Shown: piece after piece, positions 18,638-28,900 of the stretch
Position numbering within the stretch: position 1 is the first letter of the stretch
Layout of the letters: every line of letters begins with the position of its first letter
NCBI GenBank assembly: GCA_018433085.1
Contig: JAHDRW010000016.1
Location: 49,513-113,512 of the forward strand
Source: Deltaproteobacteria bacterium
Lineage (GTDB): Bacteria > Desulfobacterota > Desulfomonilia > UBA1062
Reading direction: 5' to 3'
DNA: 64,000 bases
Translations under genes and position numbers: made by a program
The notes under the pieces: model-generated
Told to the model about the DNA's origin: nothing
What the model saw: the letters and a program-made list of their open reading frames with translations, nothing else
Database searches by the model: none

Positions 18638-19861
18638 TTAGTAAAGGAAGATCGGATAGGAGTCGGGGTTCTTGCCGAAACAGGTCACATCGTCGATCTT
18701 TTCGATCTTCGGGCCCTTGAGCAACGCATAGAGCGAGCGTTCGACCCCGATGCCGCCTCCCATGGTGTCCGGGAAGTAGGACTGCCCGTCCCTGCTCATC
18801 ATGTGCACGGCGGTGAGGAACGGCCCGTAGCCGTCCAGTACCGAGATGTTTTCCAGGACCCCGTTGTTGAAGACCGGCTCCTCGGGGATGATCCGGTTAT
18901 CGATGAGGCGCTGAACAATGGGCTCATAGAGCCACTCGCGGATCGCTCCGGAAAGAACCTCCAAGGCGTTGCCATAGGTGTTCGTATCGCGCATGAGGGG
19001 CTTGGCGCAGAGGTCGTAGTTATAGATCATGTCGGAATTGTACGATTCCAGCGGCACCTTGGACCCGTCGAACAGGAGATAGGGATAGATAAGGTCGTAG
19101 TTCTCCCGCATGAGCCCGGTGATCCAGAAAAACGGGGTGGGTATTTCCCTGCCCAGCTTGGCATCGGTATCCAGCTTTCCGTGCTTCTTCAGGGCATCTG
19201 TGTGCCTGATGCGCGGGAACGGCTGCCTGGGAACCTCCATGGCGACACCCAGCTCCTTGAGCTCGGTCCCGTTCTTCTCCGCCACGGCCCCGCAGGCCGC
19301 GATGATCATCCGCTCGAAGAAATCGATGACCCTCTCGTAGTCTTCTTTGAGGATGCCTTCCACCTTCTTCGGGGAGTTTTTGTACTCTTCGAGCCCGATC
19401 CCGCGGCCGCGCCTGAGCTCCACGTCGATCTGTGAAAAGTCGATGAGATACTTGCCACGCTGCTTCCTCTGCGGGCTCTCGATCTCGAGCCTGATGTTGG
19501 GCGAATCGACGAATATGCCTTTCACGCGCTTGTTGAAGCACGCGAGAAACTTCATATAGATCATGGAATGGGTGACCACGTAAGGCATCCCCTTGTAGTG
19601 GATGGTGGGCACATGCTCCACGTCATGCGCAAGGGGATCGGTCACCGGGCTCATCTGAACCCGCTCGATATTGATCAGGCCTTCATTGACGAGGAAATTG
19701 TGGATCGCGGTCACAAACGTCGTACGGATATTCATTGCGCAGAACAGAGAATCGTTCACCCACTTGTCGACGTAATTATCGCGGATGAACTCTTCGAACG
19801 ATGTGCCCGACTGAACGAGTGATGCCTGAAAATGAAAGAGATCCTCACCGATAAAAGCCAT
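18638..19861 (-). CDS. Asparagine synthetase A-like protein of the AsnRS family (no anticodon domain)
   Basis: A 407-residue class II aminoacyl-tRNA synthetase-like catalytic domain (D/K/N subgroup). The C-terminal motif 3, GGGIGVERSLYALL, contains the invariant Arg. The N-terminal OB-fold anticodon-binding domain of true AsnRS or AspRS is absent, since the protein starts directly in catalytic-core sequence. That layout matches the AsnRS-derived archaeal-type asparagine synthetase (AS-AR) group, which makes free asparagine from aspartate; assignment here is by resemblance. The start is supported by AGGAGG 5 nt before the ATG. A tRNA-synthetase paralogue with another function is the alternative. 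Confidence 0.72.
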   Translation of the reverse strand: MAFIGEDLFHFQASLVQSGTSFEEFIRDNYVDKWVNDSLFCAMNIRTTFVTAIHNFLVNEGLINIERVQMSPVTDPLAHDVEHVPTIHYKGMPYVVTHSMIYMKFLACFNKRVKGIFVDSPNIRLEIESPQRKQRGKYLIDFSQIDVELRRGRGIGLEEYKNSPKKVEGILKEDYERVIDFFERMIIAACGAVAEKNGTELKELGVAMEVPRQPFPRIRHTDALKKHGKLDTDAKLGREIPTPFFWITGLMRENYDLIYPYLLFDGSKVPLESYNSDMIYNYDLCAKPLMRDTNTYGNALEVLSGAIREWLYEPIVQRLIDNRIIPEEPVFNNGVLENISVLDGYGPFLTAVHMMSRDGQSYFPDTMGGGIGVERSLYALLKGPKIEKIDDVTCFGKNPDSYPIFLY

Positions 19862-20491
19862 ATATTCCTCCTGAAATCCGTTGTCGTAGACCGGATCGCC
19901 GCGTCAGGGGAAGAGACGCGACGCTTATTGACAAAGCCCCTTCCCCTAAAGCCCTTCACGCGATATCCGGTCACCTCCTGCCAGCAACCTTTGTGCCAGA
20001 CGGCTGGGTCATTGATACCGCAAAAGAGCGGTGGCTGCAAGGTATCACTGCGTGTAGACCCCCAACCGGATGCCGGCACCCGGGAAGGCGGACAGCGGCG
20101 GACGCCGTCCGGTTTGACGCCTCTGCATTCGTCCGGGCCTGTTTCAAAACGTCCCCGAACAATGGATATGCGCTCCAGGGGAATGAAGAGGCCGTGAATA
20201 CGATCGGCACCTTCATGGGGCTGCCAGACAGATCTTTGGGGGACGAGGGGGCTCGCTCCTGGAATCAATGGTATGAACCTTCAACGGCAAGCCCTGGCCC
20301 CTATTGAAACCGCAAGCTTGAACGGGAATGTGACCCCACATTCAAAGTCCTGAAGAAGCAAACTTAGAAGGAGCAATCACCCGCACTCCGGGCAGCGAGC
20401 TCGGAACAATATTGTCCGGAACACCCGTTTCGGAGCAATTTTGTCGCACGAGTCCGGCCCTCCCGGAATCGGAGAAGGCGGGGCGATCGGA
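19862..20491. other. Gene-free stretch with relic repeats
   Basis: About 630 bp between the AsnRS-like gene and the end of purF. Open frames are short and lack ribosome sites. It holds copy 2 of the dispersed relic (20281-20380) and two imperfect 16-bp direct repeats, TCGGAACAATATTGTC at 20401-20416 and TCGGAGCAATTTTGTC at 20430-20445, which resemble repeated end-binding sites of a decayed insertion element. Confidence 0.5.
20281..20380 (+). repeat. Dispersed relic repeat, copy 2
   Basis: It contains CAAGCTTGAACGGGAATGTGAC followed by an A/G-rich segment and AGAAGGAG. It aligns with copy 1 (18333-18440) and copy 3 (46826-46915). The adjacent direct repeats at 20401-20445 suggest it sits at the edge of an eroded element. 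Confidence 0.5.
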
Positions 20492-21889
20492 TCAAAGCCC
20501 GTATTTGCCGTTGTCGCAGGGCACCTCGGTGGGGAAATCGCCGGTAAAACACGCGGTGCAGTAGCGGCCCCCGTCTTCCACGGTCTGCAGGAGCGCCCGG
20601 CCGGAGAGATAGGCCAGGGAATCGGCGCCCACATGGTCCGTGATATCCTGCACACTCTGGTTACAGGCGATGAGCTCATCGCTCGAGGAGATATCGATGC
20701 CGTAGAAGCAGGGATGCGTGACAGGGGGCGAGCTGATCCTCACGTGCACCTCCCGTGCGCCCTTGGAGCGAAGCAGGTGAACGATCTGCCGCATGGTGGT
20801 GCCCCGCACGATGGAGTCGTCCACCAGGATCACCCGCTTGCCCTCGATGACCCCGCGCACGGGATTGAGCTTTACCCTCACGTCGAGATTTCGTTTGTCC
20901 TGGTGCGGGGCGATAAAGGTGCGGCCCACGTAGTGGTTGCGGATGAGCCCGATCTCATATTTGATTCCCGATTCCTGCGAAAAGCCTAGGGCCGCCGTGT
21001 TGCCGGAGTCCGGGACCGAGATGACAATATCTGCCTCGCACGACGACTCCCTGGCAAGCTGCTTCCCGAGTCTCCTGCGCACCTTGTCCACCTTCTCGCC
21101 GAACACCAGGCTGTCGGGACGCGCGAAGTATATGTGCTCGAAGATGCACTGTGAAATCCTGGGCGCCGGGCTCATCCGGTGCGAGGTCATGCCCCCGGAA
21201 TCGAAGACCAGGATCTCTCCCGGCTCGACGCTCCTGACATACTCCGCGCCGATGATGTCGAAGGCGCATGTCTCCGAGGCGACCACGTACGCGCCATCGG
21301 AGACGCCAAGAGAAAGGGGCCGGAAACCGTATGGGTCGCGAACCGCGATCATCCGCTCGGGCGTGAGCACCACGAAGCAGTATGCGCCCACAAGCCTGTC
21401 CAGGGCATCCTTGAACATGCCCAGAAACGTCTCTTCCCTGGAGCGGGCGATGTGGTGCAGGATGATCTCGCTGTCCGAGGTGGTCTGGAAGATGGACCCG
21501 CTCGACTGCAGCGCCCGCCTGAGCTCCACGGCATTGGTGATGGTGCCGTTGTGTGCCATGGCTATCTTGCCCGCCTTGCACTCGACCGAAATTGGCTGGG
21601 CATTGACGAGATCGCTCGTCCCCTTGGTCGAGTACCGGTTGTGGCCGATCGCCGCCGTGCCCCGCAAAGAGGGCATGGCGTCCGGATCGGAAAAGACCGA
21701 CCACACCAGGCCGGTGCCTTTTTTCAGCTTGATGCCTTTTCCGTCGGTCGATGCGATGCCCGCGCTCTCCTGTCCGCGGTGCTGCAGTGCATACAGGCCC
21801 AAATATGTCTTCTCCGCGGCCTCGGGATCGCCGTAGATTCCAAATACCCCGCACTCTTCGTGCCAGTGATCGTCTCTGATTCTCTGCAT
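20492..21889 (-). CDS. purF: Amidophosphoribosyltransferase
   Basis: First committed enzyme of de novo purine synthesis (PRPP + glutamine to phosphoribosylamine), 465 residues. A 12-residue propeptide ends at the nucleophile Cys13 (HEE-CGVFGIYG). The glutaminase domain is followed by a phosphoribosyltransferase domain with the PRPP loop VILVDDSIVRGTT. Cysteines in SQCIFEH, HPCFYGI and YCTACFTG match the four ligands of the Fe-S cluster of B. subtilis-type PurF. The frame is open back to 22120, but ATG 21889 has AAAGG 7 nt upstream and yields the conserved propeptide. It is divergent from a small membrane-protein gene. Confidence 0.96.
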   Translation of the reverse strand: MQRIRDDHWHEECGVFGIYGDPEAAEKTYLGLYALQHRGQESAGIASTDGKGIKLKKGTGLVWSVFSDPDAMPSLRGTAAIGHNRYSTKGTSDLVNAQPISVECKAGKIAMAHNGTITNAVELRRALQSSGSIFQTTSDSEIILHHIARSREETFLGMFKDALDRLVGAYCFVVLTPERMIAVRDPYGFRPLSLGVSDGAYVVASETCAFDIIGAEYVRSVEPGEILVFDSGGMTSHRMSPAPRISQCIFEHIYFARPDSLVFGEKVDKVRRRLGKQLARESSCEADIVISVPDSGNTAALGFSQESGIKYEIGLIRNHYVGRTFIAPHQDKRNLDVRVKLNPVRGVIEGKRVILVDDSIVRGTTMRQIVHLLRSKGAREVHVRISSPPVTHPCFYGIDISSSDELIACNQSVQDITDHVGADSLAYLSGRALLQTVEDGGRYCTACFTGDFPTEVPCDNGKYGL

Positions 21890-22104
21890 TGCGCAACCTT
21901 TCATGGTGTCAGATTTAACATAATTCGCCCAAATGTGAAGAGCCAATTTCCCGGCGAGGGTCCGCTCGCACGTCTCATCCCCCAGCCTTGCCCGGCAACG
22001 CTCCGATATGCCGCAGGATTTATCTTCACACCATTTTTGCAAAACCGATACCAGAGTACCGGCGCGATCCTTGACTTTTTTCCGCCGGGCCGAATTATAA
22101 TCAT

Positions 22105-22455
22105 ATGAACATCTCGGCAAAATTCTCCTCGAACCGGCGGGTGATCCTGATGTTGTGGATCGCGATCTTCCTCATGAAACTCTCCATCGGGATCTTCCAT
22201 ATCCTTGCCGCGCAGAAAACCCGTATCGCGCCCCTTCAGTTCGGTCTGAACGCCATCGAGTACCACGGAGACGACCCCGAGGCGGACAGGACCTTCGACG
22301 AATACTCCAAGTCGATCATCCGCACCATCGACGCCTACGAGAGGAACAGCCAGCGGATGCATCTCCTTGCTGCATACGGCTACTTTGCCGCCGCAGCGAC
22401 CTCGCTTACCTCCGTGATCCTGGAGCTCCGCAACCTGCTCCGGGGAAACGGCTGA
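22105..22455 (+). CDS. Small two-helix membrane protein of unknown function
   Basis: A 116-residue protein with predicted membrane helices at about 13-35 and 85-106. Between them is a charged loop of about 45 residues (EYHGDDPEADRTFDEYSKS) that probably faces one side of the membrane. No family is recognised. It is divergent from purF, with 215 bp between the starts, and convergent with marC. Good codon use and a clean membrane topology argue for a real gene; no strong ribosome site was seen. Confidence 0.6.
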   Translation: MNISAKFSSNRRVILMLWIAIFLMKLSIGIFHILAAQKTRIAPLQFGLNAIEYHGDDPEADRTFDEYSKSIIRTIDAYERNSQRMHLLAAYGYFAAAATSLTSVILELRNLLRGNG

Positions 22456-22719
22456 TCTTAAGACACAGGAAGAATCAATAAAAACCGTATCTTCCATCCC
22501 GGCGGCAAGAGAGAACAGATTTCTTATTTAGATTGGTCCGGCGTTATCGCCCCGGCAATAAAACATACATCTTTATAAAATGGAAGTACTGGTGATTTAC
22601 AGACATATTTTATCTTTATGTCACTCTATTTAACTTCCGGAATAATAAGATCGATCCGGCCTATCGCAACAGGCCCCAAGGGAAATGAGCCGAAAACGAT
22701 CTTTTTTAAACCTGTGCCC

Positions 22720-23316
22720 TCATGATCCCGTGGACAGCTCTGTCAGCAGCATGATCACCCCTCGTCTGATCATCATCACGGCTATGGCGGCAAGAAGCAG
22801 GTTGGCGATCTTCGAGATGATCCTGGCCCCCGCGCTCCCCAGAATGAGATTAAGCCCGTTGCCGAACAGGAAAACCAGACCTGCGATCATGATGTTCGCG
22901 ACAAGGGCCGTGGCCGTGGGCACGGCGCCATAGGTATTCAGAAGCAGGATCGAGGTGGTGAGAACCGCTGGCCCCGCGATGAGCGGGACACCGAGAGGGA
23001 CCGCGCCCACGTTCCCTCTGTCCACCTCGTTCTCGGGTTTTCCCGGAGTAATCACGTCACTCAGGGCGATGATGAATATCAGGAGACCGCCCGCCACCAT
23101 GAAGTCCGCGATCGTGATGCCCAGAAGACGGAGCAACTCTTGCCCGCCAAAGAGAAAGAGAATGGCCACCACACCGGCGGTCAGAACAGACTCTACAACG
23201 ATCCTGCGCACGGCCCTGCGGGGCATGCCTTCCGTGAGTCCCAGGAACAGCGGCAGGGTCCCGATCGCATCCACTGCCACGAACAGGGGCACGAAACAGA
23301 GCCAGAACTCGTTCAT
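22720..23316 (-). CDS. MarC-family integral membrane protein
   Basis: A 198-residue protein with about six membrane helices. Family hallmarks include FVPLFVAVDAIGTLPLFL at the start and GVPLIAGPAVLTT in the middle. MarC proteins were once linked to multiple antibiotic resistance, but their transport role is unproven. It is divergent from dnaJ. The ribosome site is weak (GGGA about 11 nt upstream). Confidence 0.9.
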   Translation of the reverse strand: MNEFWLCFVPLFVAVDAIGTLPLFLGLTEGMPRRAVRRIVVESVLTAGVVAILFLFGGQELLRLLGITIADFMVAGGLLIFIIALSDVITPGKPENEVDRGNVGAVPLGVPLIAGPAVLTTSILLLNTYGAVPTATALVANIMIAGLVFLFGNGLNLILGSAGARIISKIANLLLAAIAVMMIRRGVIMLLTELSTGS

Positions 23317-23573
23317 CAGGGAAAACGTCCCTTTCTCTCCGCATTGCCTTTAAGCGGAGAATATTCCGCCCGAGCCGTACAGGAGAAAAACCCTCTCCCA
23401 TCGCGTTCCGTCATAGAGCTACTATACGGCGAACGGACGAAATGAACAGTTGCCGCTTTTGGGTTGTGCTGAATCCTTTCTTTTTCAGGGTCCGTCATGC
23501 CCTGCCCCCTTGCAGACAACGATCCAAGACCTTAGTATCTATGGAGAGATAACCGGAGCGAGGGGAGGGAACC

Positions 23574-24731
23574 ATGGCCAAAGACTATTACCGGATCCTG
23601 GGGGTTCCCAGAGACGCCACTGCAAAGCAGATCAAGGAGGCATACCGCAAGCTCTCCAGAAAGTGGCACCCCGACATCAACCCGGGCAACAAGGAGGCTG
23701 AAGACAGGTTCAAGGAAATCAGCAGCGCCTACGATGTCCTGGGCAGCGAGGACAAGCGCAGGCTCTACGACGAGTTCGGCGAGGAGGCGCTCCATCCTGG
23801 TTTCGATGAGCAGCGGGCCCGGCAGCATCAGCAGTGGTCCGCGGGCGCGCAGCCGGGCGCCGGCGCGGGGCCGCAGCCGGGCGGGGAATGGTCGTCGGAG
23901 GATTTCGGCCGGTTCCGGAGCTATGAGGACATATTCGGGAACATCTTCGACTTCGGCTCCGGCCAGGAGGGGCAGACCTTCCGCAAACAGGCCCGGGGAA
24001 GGGACCTGGAGTACGAGATGAGCATCGATCTCATCCCGGCGCTCAAGGGGTTCGAGACCGAAATAGCCATGGACAAGACCCGGGTCTGCCCCACCTGCCA
24101 GGGAAGCGGGGTCGACCCTCAGGCCGGAACGTCCACGTGCACGGTCTGCGGCGGGTCCGGCCGGGTAAGCGTGGCCAGGGGCCCCATGCACTTCACCAAG
24201 ACCTGCCCCCACTGCCGGGGCACCGGCAAGATGGGAAAGCCCTGCCCCACCTGCTCAGGCCAGGGCATGGTATCGGGAACGGAAAGGATCAAGGTCGCCA
24301 TTCCCCCGGGGGTCAGAGAAGGTTCGCGAGTCCGGGTGGCCGGTAAGGGAGAGCCCGCCGGCAGGAGCGGCACCCCCGGAGACCTCTATCTCATCATCCA
24401 CGTCCGGGAGCACCCGGTCCTCAGGCGCGAGGGCGACAACCTGGCCATGGACGTTCCGGTCACGGTCCGCGAGGCCATGGCGGGTGGTGTGGTCACTGTG
24501 CCCACCGTGGACGGCCGGATCAAGGTCAAGGTGCCGCCCGGGAGCCAGAGCGGCCAGGTCCTCAAGATCAGGGGCAAGGGAGCGCTGAATCCGAAGACCA
24601 AAAAACACGGAGACCTCCTGATCCGCCTGGTGGTCAAGGTGCCAAGGACCGAGGACCGGGAGGCCCTGGACGCGGCGGAGAAGATCGACCGGCTCTATGC
24701 CGGGGACGTGAGAGAGGGGTTGAGGCTGTAG
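23574..24731 (+). CDS. dnaJ: DnaJ-type co-chaperone
   Basis: A 385-residue Hsp40 that delivers clients to DnaK and stimulates its ATPase. The J domain (1-70) has HPD at 32-34. The linker is not classical G/F but Gln/Ala/Gly/Pro-rich. The zinc region has four CxxCxGxG motifs starting at Cys172, 189, 211 and 224. The C-terminal substrate-binding domains run to residue 385. AGGGAGGGAACC precedes the ATG. No dnaK, grpE or hrcA gene is nearby and no CIRCE stands upstream, so this may be an extra DnaJ. A CbpM-like modulator lies 18 kb away. Confidence 0.94.
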   Translation: MAKDYYRILGVPRDATAKQIKEAYRKLSRKWHPDINPGNKEAEDRFKEISSAYDVLGSEDKRRLYDEFGEEALHPGFDEQRARQHQQWSAGAQPGAGAGPQPGGEWSSEDFGRFRSYEDIFGNIFDFGSGQEGQTFRKQARGRDLEYEMSIDLIPALKGFETEIAMDKTRVCPTCQGSGVDPQAGTSTCTVCGGSGRVSVARGPMHFTKTCPHCRGTGKMGKPCPTCSGQGMVSGTERIKVAIPPGVREGSRVRVAGKGEPAGRSGTPGDLYLIIHVREHPVLRREGDNLAMDVPVTVREAMAGGVVTVPTVDGRIKVKVPPGSQSGQVLKIRGKGALNPKTKKHGDLLIRLVVKVPRTEDREALDAAEKIDRLYAGDVREGLRL

Positions 24732-24994
24732 TTCCCCGTGTCTGTACCCCTTCCCCGGGACGGAGTCGCCGCCCGGGCCAGGCAGGTTCGAGGACGGCCT
24801 GCTCGCGATGGAATATTCATGCATATCAGAGGCCTTCCGGTCTCACGAGAAAGGATCTTTCCATATAATGGAAAAAGATTTCCAATATCTCATGTTTCCT
24901 TTTGATTCTCCGTATATTTCCCTTTACTTACAGCATATTGCAAGATTGCAAAATGGTCATGATCTTGCATGTATTGATATTATTTATGAATATT

Positions 24995-25696
24995 ATGAAA
25001 TTTGACATTGCCAAGGGGCATACGACAAGATGCGCATACGCGCTGCTCTTTCTCCCTGTTCTTTTTCTTTTTGCCTGTGGATGCAGCGTGAGGGGCGGCG
25101 GAACTACATCCCCCAAAGACGCGGTCACGATCGAGGGCCCTCATTCCAGTGCGCAGGCCTCATATGAAGAGGGGAGCAAAGAGAATGACCCCTTGGAAGA
25201 CCGGGCAAGGTCGGATACGACCGGGAAAACAGACACCCCCGCCATGGCGCCCGTTCAAGACCCCATTTCCCTGAAATCTGAAAAAACATATGTTGAAACG
25301 ATAACACTGAACATCCAATTCGATACAAACAAATATGTTGTTAAAGACATTTACTTCGGCGAACTGGCCCGGTTCGCCCGTGTCCTGAAGAATCATCCCG
25401 ATCTCAAGATAACGCTCGAGGGGCATACGGATAACACCGGCCATGCCGAGAGCAATCTGGAGCTTTCCCGAAAAAGGGCGGGGAGCGTGAAGGATCACCT
25501 GGTGTCTCAAGGAATCGATGCCTCCCGCATCGAAGTGCAGGGTCATGGACAAGGCAGACCCATTGCCGACAACGCCACGGAAGAAGGGAAACGAAAGAAT
25601 CGCAGGACTGACGCGACGATCGAGTACGAGAAGACCGTCTTTCTCAAGAAAAAGGCGAAAAACAGTGCCCCCTCCTTCCCACCACCCCTTTTGTAA
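24995..25696 (+). CDS. OmpA-domain outer-membrane lipoprotein
   Basis: Predicted lipoprotein of 233 residues. A hydrophobic signal ends in the lipobox LFAC (Cys28). A polar linker follows, then a C-terminal OmpA/Pal-like peptidoglycan-binding domain (about 105-225) with the characteristic GHTDNTG and NLELSRKRA segments. It would tether the outer membrane to the cell wall. ATG 24995 is chosen for the signal peptide, though no ribosome site is obvious; the frame is open to 24902. A TATAAT at 24864-24869 could be its -10. It stands 239 bp before the giant adhesin gene on the same strand. Confidence 0.82.
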   Translation: MKFDIAKGHTTRCAYALLFLPVLFLFACGCSVRGGGTTSPKDAVTIEGPHSSAQASYEEGSKENDPLEDRARSDTTGKTDTPAMAPVQDPISLKSEKTYVETITLNIQFDTNKYVVKDIYFGELARFARVLKNHPDLKITLEGHTDNTGHAESNLELSRKRAGSVKDHLVSQGIDASRIEVQGHGQGRPIADNATEEGKRKNRRTDATIEYEKTVFLKKKAKNSAPSFPPPLL

Positions 25697-25757
25697 TTCG
25701 TTTCACGCGGACCGGTGAAATCCGTGCGCACCCCGCAATATTCGAGATTCCGGAAAC

Positions 25758-25775
25758 GGGCCGGCCGACCGGCCC
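25758..25775. terminator. GC-rich hairpin after the OmpA lipoprotein gene
   Basis: GGGCCGG (25758-25764) pairs perfectly with CCGGCCC (25769-25775) across a CCGA loop, about 60 bp after the lipoprotein stop. No T-tract follows, so it may attenuate rather than terminate. Confidence 0.35.
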
Positions 25776-25935
25776 CCTGCGGAGAATATCCACGGGAATG
25801 TTTTTTGGGAATATATTTTCTCATGGACTCATCACTCAGCTCATTCATTAAAGAGATCCCTGCATGCGCTCATCGATCTTCGGAAGGGCATGAACAGGCG
25901 ATCCGTTTTATGAGCAGTTGCATGTGGAGGAAAAC

Positions 25936-28900
25936 ATGAAAAGAAATCATTCCTGGGGTTTTTTCCGTCGCTTCCACCGGAGGTCCAGCACGATCAGGCC
26001 GATTGCCGCAGCCCTGACCATCTTCTCTTTCTTTCTTTCGAATATCGTCTTTGCCGCGCAGATCGTAACGGACGGCATGACCAACACCCAGGTATCCGCG
26101 CCGGTTGATAACGTCACAAACGTGACCACAATCACCATCCGCGGCATCAATGCCTTCAATTCATTCTCGCAATTCAATGTATACTCGGGCGATATCGTCA
26201 ACCTCCATGTTCCGGACAGCACGCTCAACCTGGTGAACCTGGTCCATTCCGAGGCAACGACGGTGAACGGACTGTTGAATTCCATACAGAACGGCCGGAT
26301 CGGCGGGAATGTCTTTTTCCTGAATCCCCATGGTTTCGTGGTGGGGCGGCAAGGCGTGTTGAACATCGGCTCGCTGACCGTCGCCACTCCCACGGTGAGC
26401 TTCATGGAAGGGTTCTTCGATTCTCCCGGGAACCCCTCCCTTTCCGCTACGGACATGCTGATGAGCCGGTCTCTGCCGGTCAGGGAAAACGGGCTCATCT
26501 CCATCCAGGGCACGGTCAACGCCATAAACGACATCACGCTGCTCGGCGGGAGCGTAGACATTGCCGGAACCGGTCTTCTGACAACGGGCGCCTTTTTCGA
26601 CTGGGATGACGTCGATTTCAGCGACGTGGTGAATACCGGCGAGATCGAGGACGGAACGGTCCTTTCGATCGAGAACGGCGATATTTATATCCGTGCGCAG
26701 GGCGACATCGATCATAGCGGTACCATGAAAACGGATACAGCCGATTACTCCGGTCCCGGTAGTGACGATGTCAATGCCGGAAACGTCGAGATCAGCGCAG
26801 GCGATGCAATCACCCTGCACGAAGATGCCGTAATCTCCACGAGAAACGTGCTCAGCGGAGCGGACCTTCTCACGGCCGATTCCCTGGGGAGTTCCGGGAA
26901 GCTGAGCCTGAGCGCCCCGGAAATCACCCTCGAGGCAGGCTCAAAGCTCCTTGCGGACGTCGGGGGGGACAGTCTCCACCTGGCCGGAGACATCACACTT
27001 GAGGCAATCAATATCGAGAAAACGCCGTTGATCCGGCTGGCGGGCAACGAAAGCAAGACAGCAAAAATCTCAATCGACGGTGCAACCATCAAGGGAGGGA
27101 ATATCGACATAACAGCCTTAGCCGGCGACTCGAACCCGGAAGACGGAGCGCCCACCATCCAGGAGAACTGGACGTTCGGAGAGCTCGAGACCCTGCTCGA
27201 CGACAACGTCTCGCTGCCGGCCGCCGTCATGATCAAGCGAGCCGAAGCCGCGATCAAGATCAACGAAGAATCCGCAGGGGATACTGTCATCTCCTCAAGC
27301 GGAAACGTGAACATCAACGCCGTTTCCTCGGCGGACGGGACGGTGAAGGCGATCAGCGGCGGGATCGATCTTCTCCCGGACACCAACATCTTCAGCGTCG
27401 GCTACAGCAAGGCAGAGGCAACCGCAAGGGTCGAGGTCGGAACGGGCGTCGTCATCGATGCCGCAGGCGATGTCTCGCTTCAATCCGATGCGTCCGCCAC
27501 GGCGAGCGCTACGGCACGCACGTCCCAGAATCTGGGTGTGGGGCCGTCCAACCGCAACAATATCGCGGTTTCCCTTGCCATCGCGAATTCCGATACCACG
27601 TCTCACGCCACCGTGGCCGAGGGGTCATCGGTCACCGCAGGCGGTACGATCGCCGTTCACGCCAGGGGGCAGAGCACGAACGTCGCCAGCGCCGAGACAG
27701 GCACCTATGATGACGGGCTGGCGGGTGTCGCCGTCGGGCTGGGGTTTTCCGACGCGGATGTCCTGGCACAAGTCAACGGGACCTTCCTGTCCAAGGGATT
27801 TCTGCCGGCCTTCAATCCCGTGACGGTCGCGACGGATAATGCCTTCGATCTCGGTCCCGATCACGGGCTGATCACGGGTCAGCAGGTGAGATACGACAAC
27901 GGCGGAGGAATCGGCATCGGGGGGCTCAAACACGGGAAGACCTATTATGTCATCGTCGACAGCCTGAGCCCGAACCAGGTGATGCTTGCAGAATCACTCG
28001 ACAATGCCTTGGCGGGAGATGCGATCACCGAGATTGATGCCGGTGTCGCGACAGAAAGCGCTCACCGGTTCATCCAGGGCATCGACATCGCGGCCGAGCT
28101 CGCGGCGCAGGAGACCGCGAGCGGCGTGGCCGGCATCCGGGGAGATCCGCTGGTCAAGGACGCCCTGCTCAAGGGTGAGGTCGCGCCCTTTCTTCCCTTC
28201 ATTCTCACCGGTACGACAAAAGGTCTCAGGGATCATGTCGGCGGGTGGTTGGGAGGCGATACCGACTGGAGCCTGGCCGGGAGCCTTGCCTATGCCGACG
28301 TCAACAACACGGTGAAAGCGGAAGTATGCGGCACGGCAATCCTGAAGGCGGGCATGGACGTGAATGTAGCGGCAAAGGTCACGGACAGGGTCCAGACCGT
28401 CGCCGAGTCCGTCATCGCCCAGCAGCAGCCCGACCCGGGAAGCGATGCGCTCGACAAGGCCATCAGCACGGCCGTCATCGTGGGCTCGTACAACAATACC
28501 GCCAAAGCGATCATCTCTGGCGACGCCCGGGTGGATGCCGGACGGCAACTGGACGTCGATGCGAGCATCACCTACCCCTTCCTGACCGAACCGGGCCTGT
28601 CGCTGCTCCCCTTCACCAAGGAGGATTTCGAGAGCCCGGCGAAGCTCGGGACCGTTCTCGATCAGAAGCTCGGCCTGCAGAGCCTGCTGTTCAACTCCTG
28701 GGCACGCAGCGTCGCGACCGGGGGCGATCTCGGCATCTCCGGGTCCGTGGATTATATGAGCTTCACGAATACGGCCGAGGCCGTGATCGGGAAGAACGCC
28801 CTGATCAATCAGGACAGCGATTACCGCGCAGCTGACCAGGGCGTGTCCGTCAATGCGGAAACTCAGATGAACCTGATCGATATGTCCGGGGTCTTCGACC

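Noticed and set aside
24808..25005. 65-codon frame before the OmpA lipoprotein
   Set aside because: AT-rich leader sequence with no ribosome site; overlaps the lipoprotein start.
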